64,000 bases of DNA from contig NZ_RZYA01000003.1 of the NCBI RefSeq assembly GCF_004005495.1, positions 434,001-498,000 on the forward strand, read 5' to 3'. A program made the translations under genes and the position numbers. This DNA comes from Streptomyces antnestii (GTDB lineage Bacteria; Actinomycetota; Actinomycetes; Streptomycetales; Streptomycetaceae). Shown here in pieces: positions 16,168-24,590 of this stretch (position 1 is the first letter of the stretch; each line of letters begins with the position of its first letter). Under the pieces are notes generated by a model. That model ran no database searches. It saw only the letters and a list, made by a program, of their open reading frames with translations, and was not told where the DNA came from.

Positions 16168-16992
16168 TCACCCCGGCAGCGTCAGCCCCCACGCCCCCGC
16201 CCGTACCGTCCATGTGCGGGTCCGGACGGGGCCGCCCACCACCGCGTCCGCGCGGTAGCGGAAGTCCGGGCCCGACACCGTCACCGTGTGCGCAAGGGCT
16301 CGCAGCGGTCCGGCGTCCGCGCCCACCGCGGACGGCCTGATCTCGATCCGGGCCCGGCCCGCCGCGTCCGGGACCACGCTCACGCCCTCCACCGGCCGGT
16401 CCAGGTCGACCAGGGTCACCCCGTCCGCCTCGACCCGCAGCCGCTGGGGCCCCGCGGCGGGCGCCGAGGGCCGGGCCGGCCGCGCGGCCAGCGTCCGTAC
16501 GAGGGACTGGCACGTCCGCAGCCAGTGGTGGGCGGGATCGGGGGCCGGCGTCGGCGACGGGTGCGCCACGGGCGGGATCCGCAGATCCCCGAGCACCACC
16601 CCGTCGGAGTCGTCGACGAGCAGATCGAGCCGCCGCTCGACGCCCTCCAGGGCCGCCCGCGCCGCCGCCACCGCCCCCAGGGGCACCCCGAGCGACCGGG
16701 ACAGCGACAGACTCGCCCCGACCGGCACGAGCGACAGAACGGATTCCGCCAGCTCGCGCTCCCGGTGAAGGAGCGCCACCGCCCGCAGCAGCGCCCGGTC
16801 GTCCCCGATCACCACCGGTCGGCGAGAACCCCGCCTGACCAGCGCCTTCGCGAATTCCTCGGGCCCGTCCGGCAGGCACACCTTCACCGTCGCACCGGCG
16901 CCGAGCACGTCCTTCGCGATGCGTACCGACTCGCCGTCCGCACGCCGGGCGACCGGATCGACGACCACCAGTAGCTGGTCAAAAGCCGCCAC
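16168..16992 (-). CDS. Diacylglycerol-kinase-like protein
   Basis: 274 aa from GTG 16992, encoding VAAFDQLLVVVDPVARRADGESVRIAKDVL at its start. The N-terminal strand LLVVVDP plus a VVIGDDRALLRAVALLH segment recalls the nucleotide-binding domain of the diacylglycerol kinase/NAD kinase superfamily, although the GGDGT motif is replaced by GDDRA, so kinase activity is doubtful. The C-terminal half (VEADGVTLVDLDRPVEGVSV) has the beta-sandwich pattern of the family. It is divergent from purA. The frame is open upstream to 17163 but this would run over the purA leader hairpin. Confidence 0.65.
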   Translation of the reverse strand: MAAFDQLLVVVDPVARRADGESVRIAKDVLGAGATVKVCLPDGPEEFAKALVRRGSRRPVVIGDDRALLRAVALLHRERELAESVLSLVPVGASLSLSRSLGVPLGAVAAARAALEGVERRLDLLVDDSDGVVLGDLRIPPVAHPSPTPAPDPAHHWLRTCQSLVRTLAARPARPSAPAAGPQRLRVEADGVTLVDLDRPVEGVSVVPDAAGRARIEIRPSAVGADAGPLRALAHTVTVSGPDFRYRADAVVGGPVRTRTWTVRAGAWGLTLPG

Positions 16993-17017
16993 CTCGGTCC
17001 TGCCTCGCTTCCTCGGG

Positions 17018-17062
17018 TAGCATCTTGGTGCAAGAGCCCCTTGCGCTATTGCGCCAGGGGCT
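17018..17062 (+). promoter_or_regulatory. purA leader: -10-like element and stable 5' UTR hairpin
   Basis: TAGCAT at 17018-17023 resembles a -10 element. Immediately downstream, AGCCCCTTGCGC (17035-17046) pairs with GCGCCAGGGGCT (17051-17062), 11 of 12 positions, around a TATT loop. The hairpin would sit at the very 5' end of the purA transcript, about 90 bases before the GTG start. It could act as a stabiliser, an attenuator, or a terminator of antisense transcription. No known riboswitch class is recognised. Confidence 0.55.
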
Positions 17063-17153
17063 TCGTCTATTCCGGGGCACACCAAGGCACACCCATACAG
17101 GCGGCTACGGCCCCTGACCTTGGTCTTGCCCCGCCCGGAAGGGGTGTACGCCT

Positions 17154-18437
17154 GTGCCCGCACTTGTGCTGCTCGGTGCTCAGTGGGGTGACGAAGGCAA
17201 GGGAAAGGCCACCGACCTGCTCGGTGGATCCGTGGACTACGTGGTGCGCTACCAGGGCGGCAACAACGCCGGCCACACGGTAGTGGTCGGCGACCAGAAG
17301 TACGCCCTCCACCTCCTCCCTTCCGGAATCCTCTCGCCGGAGTGTGTACCGGTCATCGGAAACGGCGTCGTCGTCGACCCGTCGGTCCTGCTCTCCGAGC
17401 TGAGTGGACTGAACGAGCGCGGCGTCGACACGTCCAAGCTGCTCCTCAGCGGCAACGCGCACATCATCACGCCGTACAACGTGACCGTCGACAAGGTGAC
17501 GGAACGCTTCCTCGGCAAGCGGAAGATCGGCACCACCGGGCGCGGCATCGGCCCGACCTACGCGGACAAGATCAACCGCGTCGGCATCCGCGTCCAGGAC
17601 CTCTACGACGAATCGATCCTCACCCAGAAGGTCGAAGCGGCACTCGAGGGCAAGAACCAGCTCCTCACCAAGGTCTTCAACCGGCGCGCCATCGAGGCGG
17701 AGCAGGTCGTCGAGGAGCTGCTCGGCTACGCGGACAAGATCAAGGGCTACGTCGCCGACACCACCCTGATCCTGAACAAGGCCCTCGACGACGACAAGGT
17801 CGTCCTCTTCGAGGGTGGCCAGGGCACGCTGCTCGACATCGACCACGGCACGTACCCCTTCGTGACGTCGTCGAACCCGACCGCGGGCGGCGCCTGCACG
17901 GGTGCGGGCGTCGGCCCGACGAAGATCAGCCGCGTCATCGGCATCCTCAAGGCGTACACGACCCGTGTCGGCGCCGGCCCGTTCCCGACGGAGCTGTTCG
18001 ACGAGGACGGCGAGGCGCTGCGCCGCATCGGTGGCGAGCGCGGTGTCACCACCGGCCGTGACCGGCGCTGCGGCTGGTTCGACGCGGTCATCGCCCGCTA
18101 CGCGACCCGCGTGAACGGCCTGACCGACTTCTTCCTCACCAAGCTGGACGTGCTCACCGGCTGGGAGCAGATCCCGGTCTGCGTCGCGTACGAGATCGAC
18201 GGCAAGCGCGTCGAGGAGCTCCCGTACTCCCAGTCCGACTTCCACCACGCGAAGCCGGTCTACGAGTACCTGCCGGGCTGGTCCGAGGACATCACCAAGG
18301 CCAAGACCTTCGCCGACCTGCCGAAGAACGCGCAGGCCTACGTGAAGGCCCTGGAGGAGATGTCGGGCGCCCCGATCTCCGCGATCGGCGTCGGCCCCGG
18401 CCGCACCGAGACCATCGAGATCAACTCGTTCCTGTAG
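17154..18437 (+). CDS. purA: Adenylosuccinate synthetase
   Basis: 427 aa, GTG start. Converts IMP, aspartate and GTP to adenylosuccinate. The P-loop-like [56 protein letters not shown], and the C-terminal [12 protein letters not shown] are all present. Length is normal for the family. Preceded by a 5' UTR hairpin and followed by a strong terminator (18501-18542). Confidence 0.98.
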   Translation: MPALVLLGAQWGDEGKGKATDLLGGSVDYVVRYQGGNNAGHTVVVGDQKYALHLLPSGILSPECVPVIGNGVVVDPSVLLSELSGLNERGVDTSKLLLSGNAHIITPYNVTVDKVTERFLGKRKIGTTGRGIGPTYADKINRVGIRVQDLYDESILTQKVEAALEGKNQLLTKVFNRRAIEAEQVVEELLGYADKIKGYVADTTLILNKALDDDKVVLFEGGQGTLLDIDHGTYPFVTSSNPTAGGACTGAGVGPTKISRVIGILKAYTTRVGAGPFPTELFDEDGEALRRIGGERGVTTGRDRRCGWFDAVIARYATRVNGLTDFFLTKLDVLTGWEQIPVCVAYEIDGKRVEELPYSQSDFHHAKPVYEYLPGWSEDITKAKTFADLPKNAQAYVKALEEMSGAPISAIGVGPGRTETIEINSFL

Positions 18438-18500
18438 GACTCCTCCGGGACTCCTCCAGGACTCGGCGTCTCACTGGCGTCCAGGACTCGGCGTCCCACT

Positions 18501-18542
18501 GGCGCCCCTGTCCGGCTCTCCACGGAGCCGGACAGGGGCGCC
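18501..18542. terminator. Bidirectional terminator after purA
   Basis: Perfect 18-bp inverted repeat GGCGCCCCTGTCCGGCTC (18501-18518) with its complement at 18525-18542 and a 6-base loop, between the convergent purA and substrate-binding-protein genes. A 25-bp direct repeat (AGGACTCGGCGTC..CACTGGCG) at about 18458-18507 leads into it. Confidence 0.85.
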
Positions 18543-18568
18543 TTCGCGTACGCGTACGTGCGCGGGCC

Positions 18569-20125
18569 TCAGCCGCGGCAGGCCGCGTAGCCGTCGGGAG
18601 ACGTGCAGGACAGGTGTCCGGCGCGGGCGATGACGCGGTCGGCGGCGCCCTGCGTGAGGAAGTCGAGGAAGCTGTCGGCCAGGGAGCCGTCCGCGGGGTC
18701 GCCGATCGTGTACGCGTACTCGACGGCGTGGAACGGGTAGCCCTTCGTGATGTTCTCGCCGGAGGGGCCGAGGCCGTTGAGGCGCAGGGTGTGCGAACCC
18801 TTGCGCGGGGTGCCCTCGGGCGGGGCCGCGTAGCCGATCGTGCCGTCGACGTGCGCGACCCGGTCGAGGAGGTCGCCCGTGTTGTGCTCCTCGCAGCGCA
18901 GGACCGGCGAGGCGGGCACCAGGTCCTTCGTCCGGCAGTCGCTCGACGAGGTCGGGAAGGCGTCGCGGCGGCCGAGGACCCGGGCCTCGAAGGCGCCGCG
19001 CGTGCCCGAGCTGCCGGTCCTGCGGACGGTACGGACGGGCAGGTCGGGGCCGCCCACGGCGCTCCAGTCGGTGATGTCGCCGCTGTAGAGCCGGCGGACC
19101 TGGCCGACGGTCAGGCCTCTCAGCGGCTTCCCGCCGACGGTCACGGCGTCGTTGACGATCAGTGCGAACGCCATCGCGGCGACCTTCTCGCTGCGCAGCT
19201 TGTGCTCGGGGTCGCTCTCGGTGGTCCGCCCGTCGGAGAAGGCGATGACGGCGGCGCCGGGGGTGCCGGGGGTGCCTTCGGTGTCGGATTCGAGGAGCTG
19301 GCGCACGCCCGTGCCGCTGGAGCTGGTCGCCACGTCGATCCTGGCGTCGTGGCAGTCCCGCGTGTACGCGGCCCGCAGCGCCTCCATCGCGGGCCGGAAC
19401 GCGGACGACCCGGTGAGGGTGAGCGACCCGGCGGCGCACCCCCGCGGCTGCGGCACCGGATTCGGCAGCGTGGCGAGGAGCAGCAGGATCGCCATGCCGG
19501 TGCCCAGGATCCCGACGGTCCAGCGGCCGAGGGGGCTGAACAGGGGCGGCTTGTCGTCGGGGTGGGGGCTCGGGCTGGGGTGGACGGTGCCGTCGCCGAG
19601 GCGCCCCTCGACACTGACGGTCGTGCCCGCGTCGCCGCCCCGGAGCATCACGAGGAGCTTGTAGTAGTCGCCGGTGTTGAGGGCGACGGGCGGCAGGAGC
19701 AGGGTGTTCTCGCCGGGGGTGTAGACGGGCCGCGCGTCGAGCCGTATCTGCCGGGCCGTGTTCGAGGTCAGGGCGGGCTGGACCGGGTACGCGTCGGTGA
19801 TGCGGCGCCCGGAGAACGTCACCGTCAGGCCCGGCGGCTGCGAGATGTAGTCGCCGTCGGTGATGGTGGCCGCGCCGTCGTTCTCGATCCGCAGGAGGAC
19901 CAGGGTGGTGTCCTCGGTGATGTTGCGGCGCGGGATCAGGCCGTCCGCGCCCGGCAGGTCCTCCGACAGGGCGCGGCTGAGCGGGATGTCCATCTGGATG
20001 CGGTGGCCGATCCGCTTGCTGTGCTGCTTGCGCCGCTCGACGTACCAGAGGGCGAGGGACGCGCCGATCGACAGGACCGTCGTGGCGATCGCGACGAGGT
20101 TCTGCGCGTCCTTGAGCCAGCCCAT
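18569..20125 (-). CDS. Membrane-anchored phosphate-binding-protein-like (PstS-type) protein
   Basis: 518 aa from ATG 20125 (MGWLKDAQNLVAIATTVLS). One hydrophobic helix at residues 6-27, a cytoplasmic or extracytoplasmic beta-rich domain (about 30-190), a second helix near 200-220 (WTVGILGTGMAILLLLATL), then a periplasmic-binding-protein domain starting SLTLTGSSAFRPAMEALRAAY with DVATSSSGTGVRQLLES, FALIVNDAVTVGGKPLRGLTVGQVRRLYSGDITDWSAVGG and SSGTRGAFE, the order seen in PstS-like proteins. No ABC permease is nearby, so it may be a receptor rather than a transporter component. It lies 151 bases downstream of a Ser/Thr kinase on the same strand. Confidence 0.8.
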   Translation of the reverse strand: MGWLKDAQNLVAIATTVLSIGASLALWYVERRKQHSKRIGHRIQMDIPLSRALSEDLPGADGLIPRRNITEDTTLVLLRIENDGAATITDGDYISQPPGLTVTFSGRRITDAYPVQPALTSNTARQIRLDARPVYTPGENTLLLPPVALNTGDYYKLLVMLRGGDAGTTVSVEGRLGDGTVHPSPSPHPDDKPPLFSPLGRWTVGILGTGMAILLLLATLPNPVPQPRGCAAGSLTLTGSSAFRPAMEALRAAYTRDCHDARIDVATSSSGTGVRQLLESDTEGTPGTPGAAVIAFSDGRTTESDPEHKLRSEKVAAMAFALIVNDAVTVGGKPLRGLTVGQVRRLYSGDITDWSAVGGPDLPVRTVRRTGSSGTRGAFEARVLGRRDAFPTSSSDCRTKDLVPASPVLRCEEHNTGDLLDRVAHVDGTIGYAAPPEGTPRKGSHTLRLNGLGPSGENITKGYPFHAVEYAYTIGDPADGSLADSFLDFLTQGAADRVIARAGHLSCTSPDGYAACRG

Positions 20126-20276
20126 GGTGTCTCTCCCCCCGGAACGTGATGGTGGGGTCACCGTAGGGGGCCTTCGGGACGCCGGGGCGGACGGCGGCCG
20201 AGGTGTCGACCGCTGTTCGCCACGTGTTCAGTCGGACCGGCGCGGGACGGGTCAACTCGCCTGTCGGCAAGGGGAT

Positions 20277-22178
20277 TTACCCCTTCGTGTACACCAGCTC
20301 GGTCCCGTCGCTCATCGTGCGGCGCAGTTCGCCCGAGGGCGTGATCACGGACGTGCTCGGCTTGCCCGGGCTGCAGGCGTCGGAGGGGCCGGTGACGACG
20401 TCGGTCCCGGCGATGCGCAGGGTGCCTCCGCTCGCCGACACCAGCGTGCCCTGGAAGACGCAGTGGTACGAGCCGCCGCCTTTGAGGGGCCCGTCCGCCG
20501 TCATCGACAGGACCGTGTCGCCGGGGCTGCCCTGCTGGATCTCCAGATGGCGCGTGTGGTGGCCCGAGGCGTTGTCGATCGTGGTGTCCCACGCGCCGAG
20601 GAACTCCGTCGGTATGTCCCCGCCGGCGGGCGGCTCGTCGGACCCGGGCGGCGTCGTGTCCGGGTTCTGCGAGGTCGGGTCGCCGGTGTTCGGGCCGGAC
20701 GTCGAGGCCGCGGGGGACGAGGGGTCCTTGGACTCCTGGCTCTGCGCCGCGGGTGTGCCGCCGTTCTTCATCAGCGCGTACACCGACCCGCCCGCGCCGA
20801 GCGCCACCACCAGGGCCACCACGATCAGCGCCGCCGTGGAGCGCCCGCTGCGCCGGGGCTCCGGCTGCGGCGTGCCGTTCGGGACGGCTCCCGGGCCGTA
20901 CGGCGGTGTGGCCCCGGGGCCGTAGGGCGGGGTCCCGCCCCAGGCGCCATGCTGCGGATACCCGTAGCCGGGGGCCGGGGGGTACGCGTTCGGATATCCG
21001 TACGCGGCCGGCGCGGGCGGGGCCGCCGGGGACGGGGCGGGGGTGGGGGCCGGCGGGCCCGAGGGGGAGATCACGGTGGGCAGATGGTTGACGGGGGCGG
21101 CGCCGGGTTTTCCGGGCGGCGGAGGCGTCGGCTCGTCACCGGTGGCGGCGGTTGCGGGGGCAGGGGCAGGGGCGGGGGTCTGCTTGACGAGGCTGGGCCC
21201 CGGCGCGGGCGGAACGGGCGGAGCGGGCGGCGCCGCGTTCGCCCCCGTCGGCCCGTCAGGGTCCTCGGTGTCCAGCAACTGCACCGCGTGCCGCCCCAGT
21301 TGGGCCACCAGCGCGCCCGGCAGCCACGGGTCGCGGGTGCGTCCGCCGTCGCCGAGCGTGTCCTCGGCGCCGGTCCGCTCCAGGAGCTGATCCAGGGTCG
21401 GACGGGCCGCCGGGTCCTTGCGCAGACAGTCACCCACGAGCTCCTGCAGCCCCTCGGGCAGCGCGGCGAGGTCGGGCTCCTCCTGGGCGATACGGAACAT
21501 CAGGGCGTGCACCCCGCTGTTGGCCGTACCGAACGGCAGCCCGCCCGTCGCCGCGTACGCGAGGACCGAGCCGAGGCAGAACACGTCGCAGGCCGGCGTG
21601 ATCCGGTCGCCGCGCACCTGCTCGGGGGCCATGAACCCGGGCGAGCCCACGAGGGCGCCCGTTCGCGTGAGGCCGCCGTCCGTCACCGTCTCAAGGGCGC
21701 GCGCGATGCCGAAGTCGATCACGCGGGGCCCGTCGATCGTCACCAGGACGTTCGACGGCTTCAGGTCGCGGTGGATGAGGCCCGCCGTGTGAATGTCCTT
21801 GAGCGCGTGGGTGAGGCCCGCCGCGAGGATGCGCACGGAGCGCTCGGGCAGCGCGCCGTGGTCGTGCGAGACGACCGTCTGGAGCGAGGGCCCGGCGACG
21901 TAACCCGTGGCCACCCAGGGGATGTCGGCCTCGGTGTCCGCGTCGAGGACGGGCGCGGTCCACGCCCCGCCGACCTGCCGCGCGGCCTGCACTTCGAGCC
22001 GGAACCGGTTCCTGAACTCGTCCTGCTCCGCGAGCTCCTGGCGCACCAGCTTGACCGCGACCGTGCGTCCGCGGTCCGAGCGCGCCAGATACACCTGGCC
22101 CATCCCGCCCGCCCCGAGCCGCGCCAGCAACCGGTACGCACCGATGCGCTGCGGATCTCCCGCCCCCAGCTTCTCCAT
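20277..22178 (-). CDS. Membrane serine/threonine protein kinase (PknB family) with novel extracellular domain
   Basis: 633 aa. Kinase domain residues 13-270: glycine loop LGAGGMGQVYLA, VAIK-type Lys43 in VAVKLV, catalytic loop HRDLKPSN (136-143), DFG 155-157, GSPGFMAPEQ. Then about 150 residues rich in Pro/Ala/Gly with PPYGPGA repeats, one transmembrane helix (AALIVVALVVALGAGGSVYALM, about 470-490), a Ser/Pro/Asp-rich linker and a C-terminal about 100-residue domain (FLGAWDTTIDNASGHHTRHLEIQQGSPGD...) that is not PASTA. Start ATG 22178 chosen because MEKLGAGDPQRIG begins the family; the frame is open to 22208. The outer domain looks like a sensor of an unknown ligand. Confidence 0.94.
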   Translation of the reverse strand: MEKLGAGDPQRIGAYRLLARLGAGGMGQVYLARSDRGRTVAVKLVRQELAEQDEFRNRFRLEVQAARQVGGAWTAPVLDADTEADIPWVATGYVAGPSLQTVVSHDHGALPERSVRILAAGLTHALKDIHTAGLIHRDLKPSNVLVTIDGPRVIDFGIARALETVTDGGLTRTGALVGSPGFMAPEQVRGDRITPACDVFCLGSVLAYAATGGLPFGTANSGVHALMFRIAQEEPDLAALPEGLQELVGDCLRKDPAARPTLDQLLERTGAEDTLGDGGRTRDPWLPGALVAQLGRHAVQLLDTEDPDGPTGANAAPPAPPVPPAPGPSLVKQTPAPAPAPATAATGDEPTPPPPGKPGAAPVNHLPTVISPSGPPAPTPAPSPAAPPAPAAYGYPNAYPPAPGYGYPQHGAWGGTPPYGPGATPPYGPGAVPNGTPQPEPRRSGRSTAALIVVALVVALGAGGSVYALMKNGGTPAAQSQESKDPSSPAASTSGPNTGDPTSQNPDTTPPGSDEPPAGGDIPTEFLGAWDTTIDNASGHHTRHLEIQQGSPGDTVLSMTADGPLKGGGSYHCVFQGTLVSASGGTLRIAGTDVVTGPSDACSPGKPSTSVITPSGELRRTMSDGTELVYTKG

Positions 22179-22255
22179 GTCGCGCCACCCTCCCCCATAT
22201 GTGACCAACAGACCGAGAATAGTGCGAGGTTGGGACAGTGGGGGCGAGCCGGTCT

Positions 22256-22813
22256 CTACGGTTCCGTAACAGGCTGGTCGTCAGGTCGGTCGGCAGGCTG
22301 GTCGTCAGGTCGGTCGCCAGAGTGGTCGGCAGAGGGGGCAGCAGGAGGGACAGCAGGTGGGACGACCGGCGGGACCGCCATCTCGTCCAGCACCGCCGAC
22401 AGCCGCTCCAGCACTCGTACCGTCTCGGCGAGGCCGTCCTCGCCGAGCGCCGCCGCGAGCTGTTCCGCGAGGGCCGCGTGGCCCGGGCCGATGAGGGCGG
22501 TCGCCGCCCGGCCCTTCTCCGTGGGGGTCAGGAGCTTGGCCCGGCGGTGGGCCGGGTTCGGCTCGTAACGGGCGAGGCCCTGGGCGGTGAGCAGGTCGGC
22601 GACGCGCTGCACGCTCTGGCGGGTGATGCCCATGACGCGCGCGATGCCGGCGACGGTCAGCGGCTCGCGCAGGACCGCGCCGAGCACCTGGTACCGGGCG
22701 GCGGTGAGCCCCGCGGGCCGCGCCAGATCCTCGGAGACGGACAGGAACTGGCCGTTGAGCCGGAAGACGCCGAGCGCCGTCCGGCTCAGCAGGTCCTGGT
22801 GCTCCCTGGTCAC
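22256..22813 (-). CDS. MarR family transcriptional regulator
   Basis: 185 aa, GTG start at 22813 overlapping the upstream stop (GTGA). MarR winged HTH: LTAARYQVLGAVLREPLTVAGIARVMGITRQSVQRVADLLTAQGLARYEPNPAHRRAKLLTPTEKG. The last about 30 residues are an Asp/Arg/Gln/Pro repeat (DRPDDQPA) encoded by a 24-bp tandem repeat and are unlike the family. Second gene of a two-gene operon with the DJ-1 protein, probably autoregulated through the palindromes at 23491-23524. Confidence 0.93.
   Translation of the reverse strand: MTREHQDLLSRTALGVFRLNGQFLSVSEDLARPAGLTAARYQVLGAVLREPLTVAGIARVMGITRQSVQRVADLLTAQGLARYEPNPAHRRAKLLTPTEKGRAATALIGPGHAALAEQLAAALGEDGLAETVRVLERLSAVLDEMAVPPVVPPAVPPAAPSADHSGDRPDDQPADRPDDQPVTEP
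22270..22317. repeat. 24-bp direct repeat in the 3' end of the marR gene
   Basis: Two adjacent 24-base copies beginning CAGGCTGGTCGTCAGGTCGG (22270-22293 and 22294-22317), differing only at the last base, with a decayed third copy after. Encodes the repeated RPDDQPAD block at the C-terminus of the regulator. Confidence 0.85.
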
Positions 22814-23448
22814 GCCCGCGCCGCCTGAAGGGTTGCGTACGCCGTCACGTCCGAGTCGTGGAACAGGCGGTACCAGGCGTCGAGGAGCTCGCCCTCGAAC
22901 ACCCCGAGCGCGCCCAGGACTTCGCGCGCGAACGCGACCGGCTCGGTCGGCCCGGCCGTGATCAGGCCGCGGTCCGTCACCGCGTCCGCGTCCACGTAGT
23001 GGTCGCCGCCCTTGTATCCGGTGGCGTCGAGGTACTGGGGGACGGCGCTCGTGTGGGCCCGGTCATCGAGCAGGCCCTCGCGGGCGAGTCCGGCGGTGGC
23101 CCCGCAGATCGCGGCGACCGGCACGCCCGCGTCGAGGAACGCGCGGGCCTTGCGGGCGAAGGGGGCGAGGTCGTTACCGCCCGCCGCGGCAGCGGCTGAT
23201 GTCTCAGTCCAGAGGTCGGCGCCGGTGAGGATCAGGAGCGAGCTGTCCTCGGGGCGCAGGTCGTCGAGGGCGAGGTCGGGCTGGATGCGCAGGCCGCCGA
23301 GGGTGGTGACGGGCCGGCCGGCGCGGGCCGCGACCGTGCGGACCGGGTAGCCGCCGCGGGCCAGGTGCGCCGTGGCGTGCCCCGTCTCCCAGTCGGCGAA
23401 GGTGTCGTAGACGGCGAGGTGTGCGGGCTTACGCGCGATGCTGGTCAT
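22810..23448 (-). CDS. DJ-1/PfpI family protein
   Basis: 212 aa. DJ-1/PfpI glutamine-amidotransferase-like fold: AHLAVYDTFADWE at the start, LLILTGADLW, the nucleophile Cys in PVAAICGATAGLAREGLLDDR, and LITAGPTEPVAFAREVL. Families of this type are chaperones, deglycases or proteases, and many Streptomyces members are annotated only as type 1 amidotransferases. ATG 23448 (MTSIARK) is chosen over the longer frame because the operator lies upstream. Operon with the overlapping marR gene suggests a stress- or ligand-induced function. Confidence 0.9.
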   Translation of the reverse strand: MTSIARKPAHLAVYDTFADWETGHATAHLARGGYPVRTVAARAGRPVTTLGGLRIQPDLALDDLRPEDSSLLILTGADLWTETSAAAAAGGNDLAPFARKARAFLDAGVPVAAICGATAGLAREGLLDDRAHTSAVPQYLDATGYKGGDHYVDADAVTDRGLITAGPTEPVAFAREVLGALGVFEGELLDAWYRLFHDSDVTAYATLQAARA

Positions 23449-23490
23449 GGTGGCCTCCGGTGTCGATGACAAGGCTCTGAGGCAAGGCTA

Positions 23491-23524
23491 TGACAACAAG
23501 CTGTCACTCCGACAGCATGCTGTC
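23491..23524. promoter_or_regulatory. Putative MarR operator, two adjacent dyads
   Basis: TGACA-N6-TGTCA (23491-23506) is followed by the perfect 14-bp palindrome GACAGCATGCTGTC (23511-23524). Both share the half-site TGACA or GACAG/CTGTC and lie 43-76 bases upstream of the DJ-1/marR operon start, where an autoregulated MarR protein would bind. The VTC-domain gene diverges from the same region. Confidence 0.65.
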
Positions 23525-23624
23525 AATCGTTCCTCGAAGCGACCTCACGGAAACTCGTTTCCGTCAGCCGGAACGATCCGTGGCGACCGTACGTACTACT
23601 GGCAACGCAACGCCCCACTTCACG

Positions 23625-23664
23625 ACTTCACGACGTACGACCTCACTTCACGACGTACGACCTC
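23625..23664. repeat. Perfect 20-bp tandem duplication upstream of the VTC-domain gene
   Basis: The 20-base unit ACTTCACGACGTACGACCTC occurs twice head to tail (23625-23644 and 23645-23664), ending 20 bases before the GTG start of the next gene, just upstream of its ribosome-binding site. Further CGACGTACGA-like pieces suggest local slippage. Confidence 0.85.
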
Positions 23665-23684
23665 CCCCCGACCGAGGAGACCGT

Positions 23685-24527
23685 GTGCCGAACAGGACGC
23701 CCGTCGCCGTCCGCGCCCTCGCGCGTGCCGCGCTCGCCGCCCGACCCGTCGGACTCGACGAGACCGACGCCCGGGCCCCACTGCTGCGCCATCACGGCCA
23801 CAGCTATCTCGTGCCCGTCGAGATCTTCCAGGACTTCGCCGCCCTGCTCACCGACCCCCGCAGGCCGGGCGGCGCCTACCGGTCCCTGTCCGTGGGCGGA
23901 CGCCGCTGGTTCGGCTACCGCTCGACGCACTACGACACCCCCGCGCTGCGCTCGTTCCACGACCACGCGCGGGCGCACGCGCCCCGCTTCGGCATCAGGG
24001 AGCGGCTCTACCAGGACAGCGGCAGGCGGCAGTTGGAGCTCAAGGTGCGCGGCGCCGGCGGCGGGACCGTCAAGCACCGCACGCGTCTGGCCGCGGGCGA
24101 CCACCCGCTCGACGACACCCGCCGCGCCTTCGTCTCCGGCGTGCTGCGCGGCACGTACGGCATCGGGGCACCGGGGGAGCTCGCCGCCCGGCTCGTCACG
24201 GAGTACCGGCGGGCGACCTTCGTCGCCGACGGGCAGCGGCTCACCTGTGACGCGGGGCTCGTGGTGCGCGACCCGGGGGAGGGGCGCGCGGTGCGGGCGG
24301 ACGGCGGGTCCGTCCTCGTGGAGACGAAGGCGTGCGCGCCGGGGCGGCCGACCGACGCCGACCGGCTGCTCGCGCGGTTCGGGGTGCCGCCCGTGGAGTT
24401 CGGCAAGTACTGCGGCGGTCTCGCCGCGCTGCGGCCCGATCTCGCGGGGGGACCGTGGCGGGAAGCGGTGCGGACGCTGTTCCCCGGGACGGTGCCTCCG
24501 TGCGAGGGCGACAGTGTGTCGGGTTAG
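23685..24527 (+). CDS. VTC-domain (polyphosphate polymerase-type) protein
   Basis: 280 aa from GTG 23685, with GAGGAGA just upstream. Matches the VTC/polyphosphate-polymerase tunnel fold: YLVPVEIFQDFAALL near the N-terminus, YRSTHYDTPALRSFHDH (the YFDT motif), RERLYQDSGRRQLELKVRG (basic and acidic tunnel residues), VKHRTRL, LVTEYRRATF, VLVETKA and EFGKYCGGLAAL. In yeast VTC this domain makes polyphosphate from ATP; bacterial homologues usually sit beside a DUF4956 membrane protein and CotH, neither of which is present here. Biochemical role here is inferred. The frame is open to 23490, but that region holds repeats and the operator. Confidence 0.85.
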   Translation: MPNRTPVAVRALARAALAARPVGLDETDARAPLLRHHGHSYLVPVEIFQDFAALLTDPRRPGGAYRSLSVGGRRWFGYRSTHYDTPALRSFHDHARAHAPRFGIRERLYQDSGRRQLELKVRGAGGGTVKHRTRLAAGDHPLDDTRRAFVSGVLRGTYGIGAPGELAARLVTEYRRATFVADGQRLTCDAGLVVRDPGEGRAVRADGGSVLVETKACAPGRPTDADRLLARFGVPPVEFGKYCGGLAALRPDLAGGPWREAVRTLFPGTVPPCEGDSVSG

Positions 24528-24590
24528 CGGCCGTCCCACAGACAGGACGCCGATGGTCCTTCCACCATGCGGACATTTACCCTCAGGCCC

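Noticed and set aside
16168-17163. Longer 331-aa version of the diacylglycerol-kinase-like gene starting at 17163
   Set aside because: The added N-terminus is encoded across the purA leader and hairpin and has no family similarity; GTG 16992 fits better.
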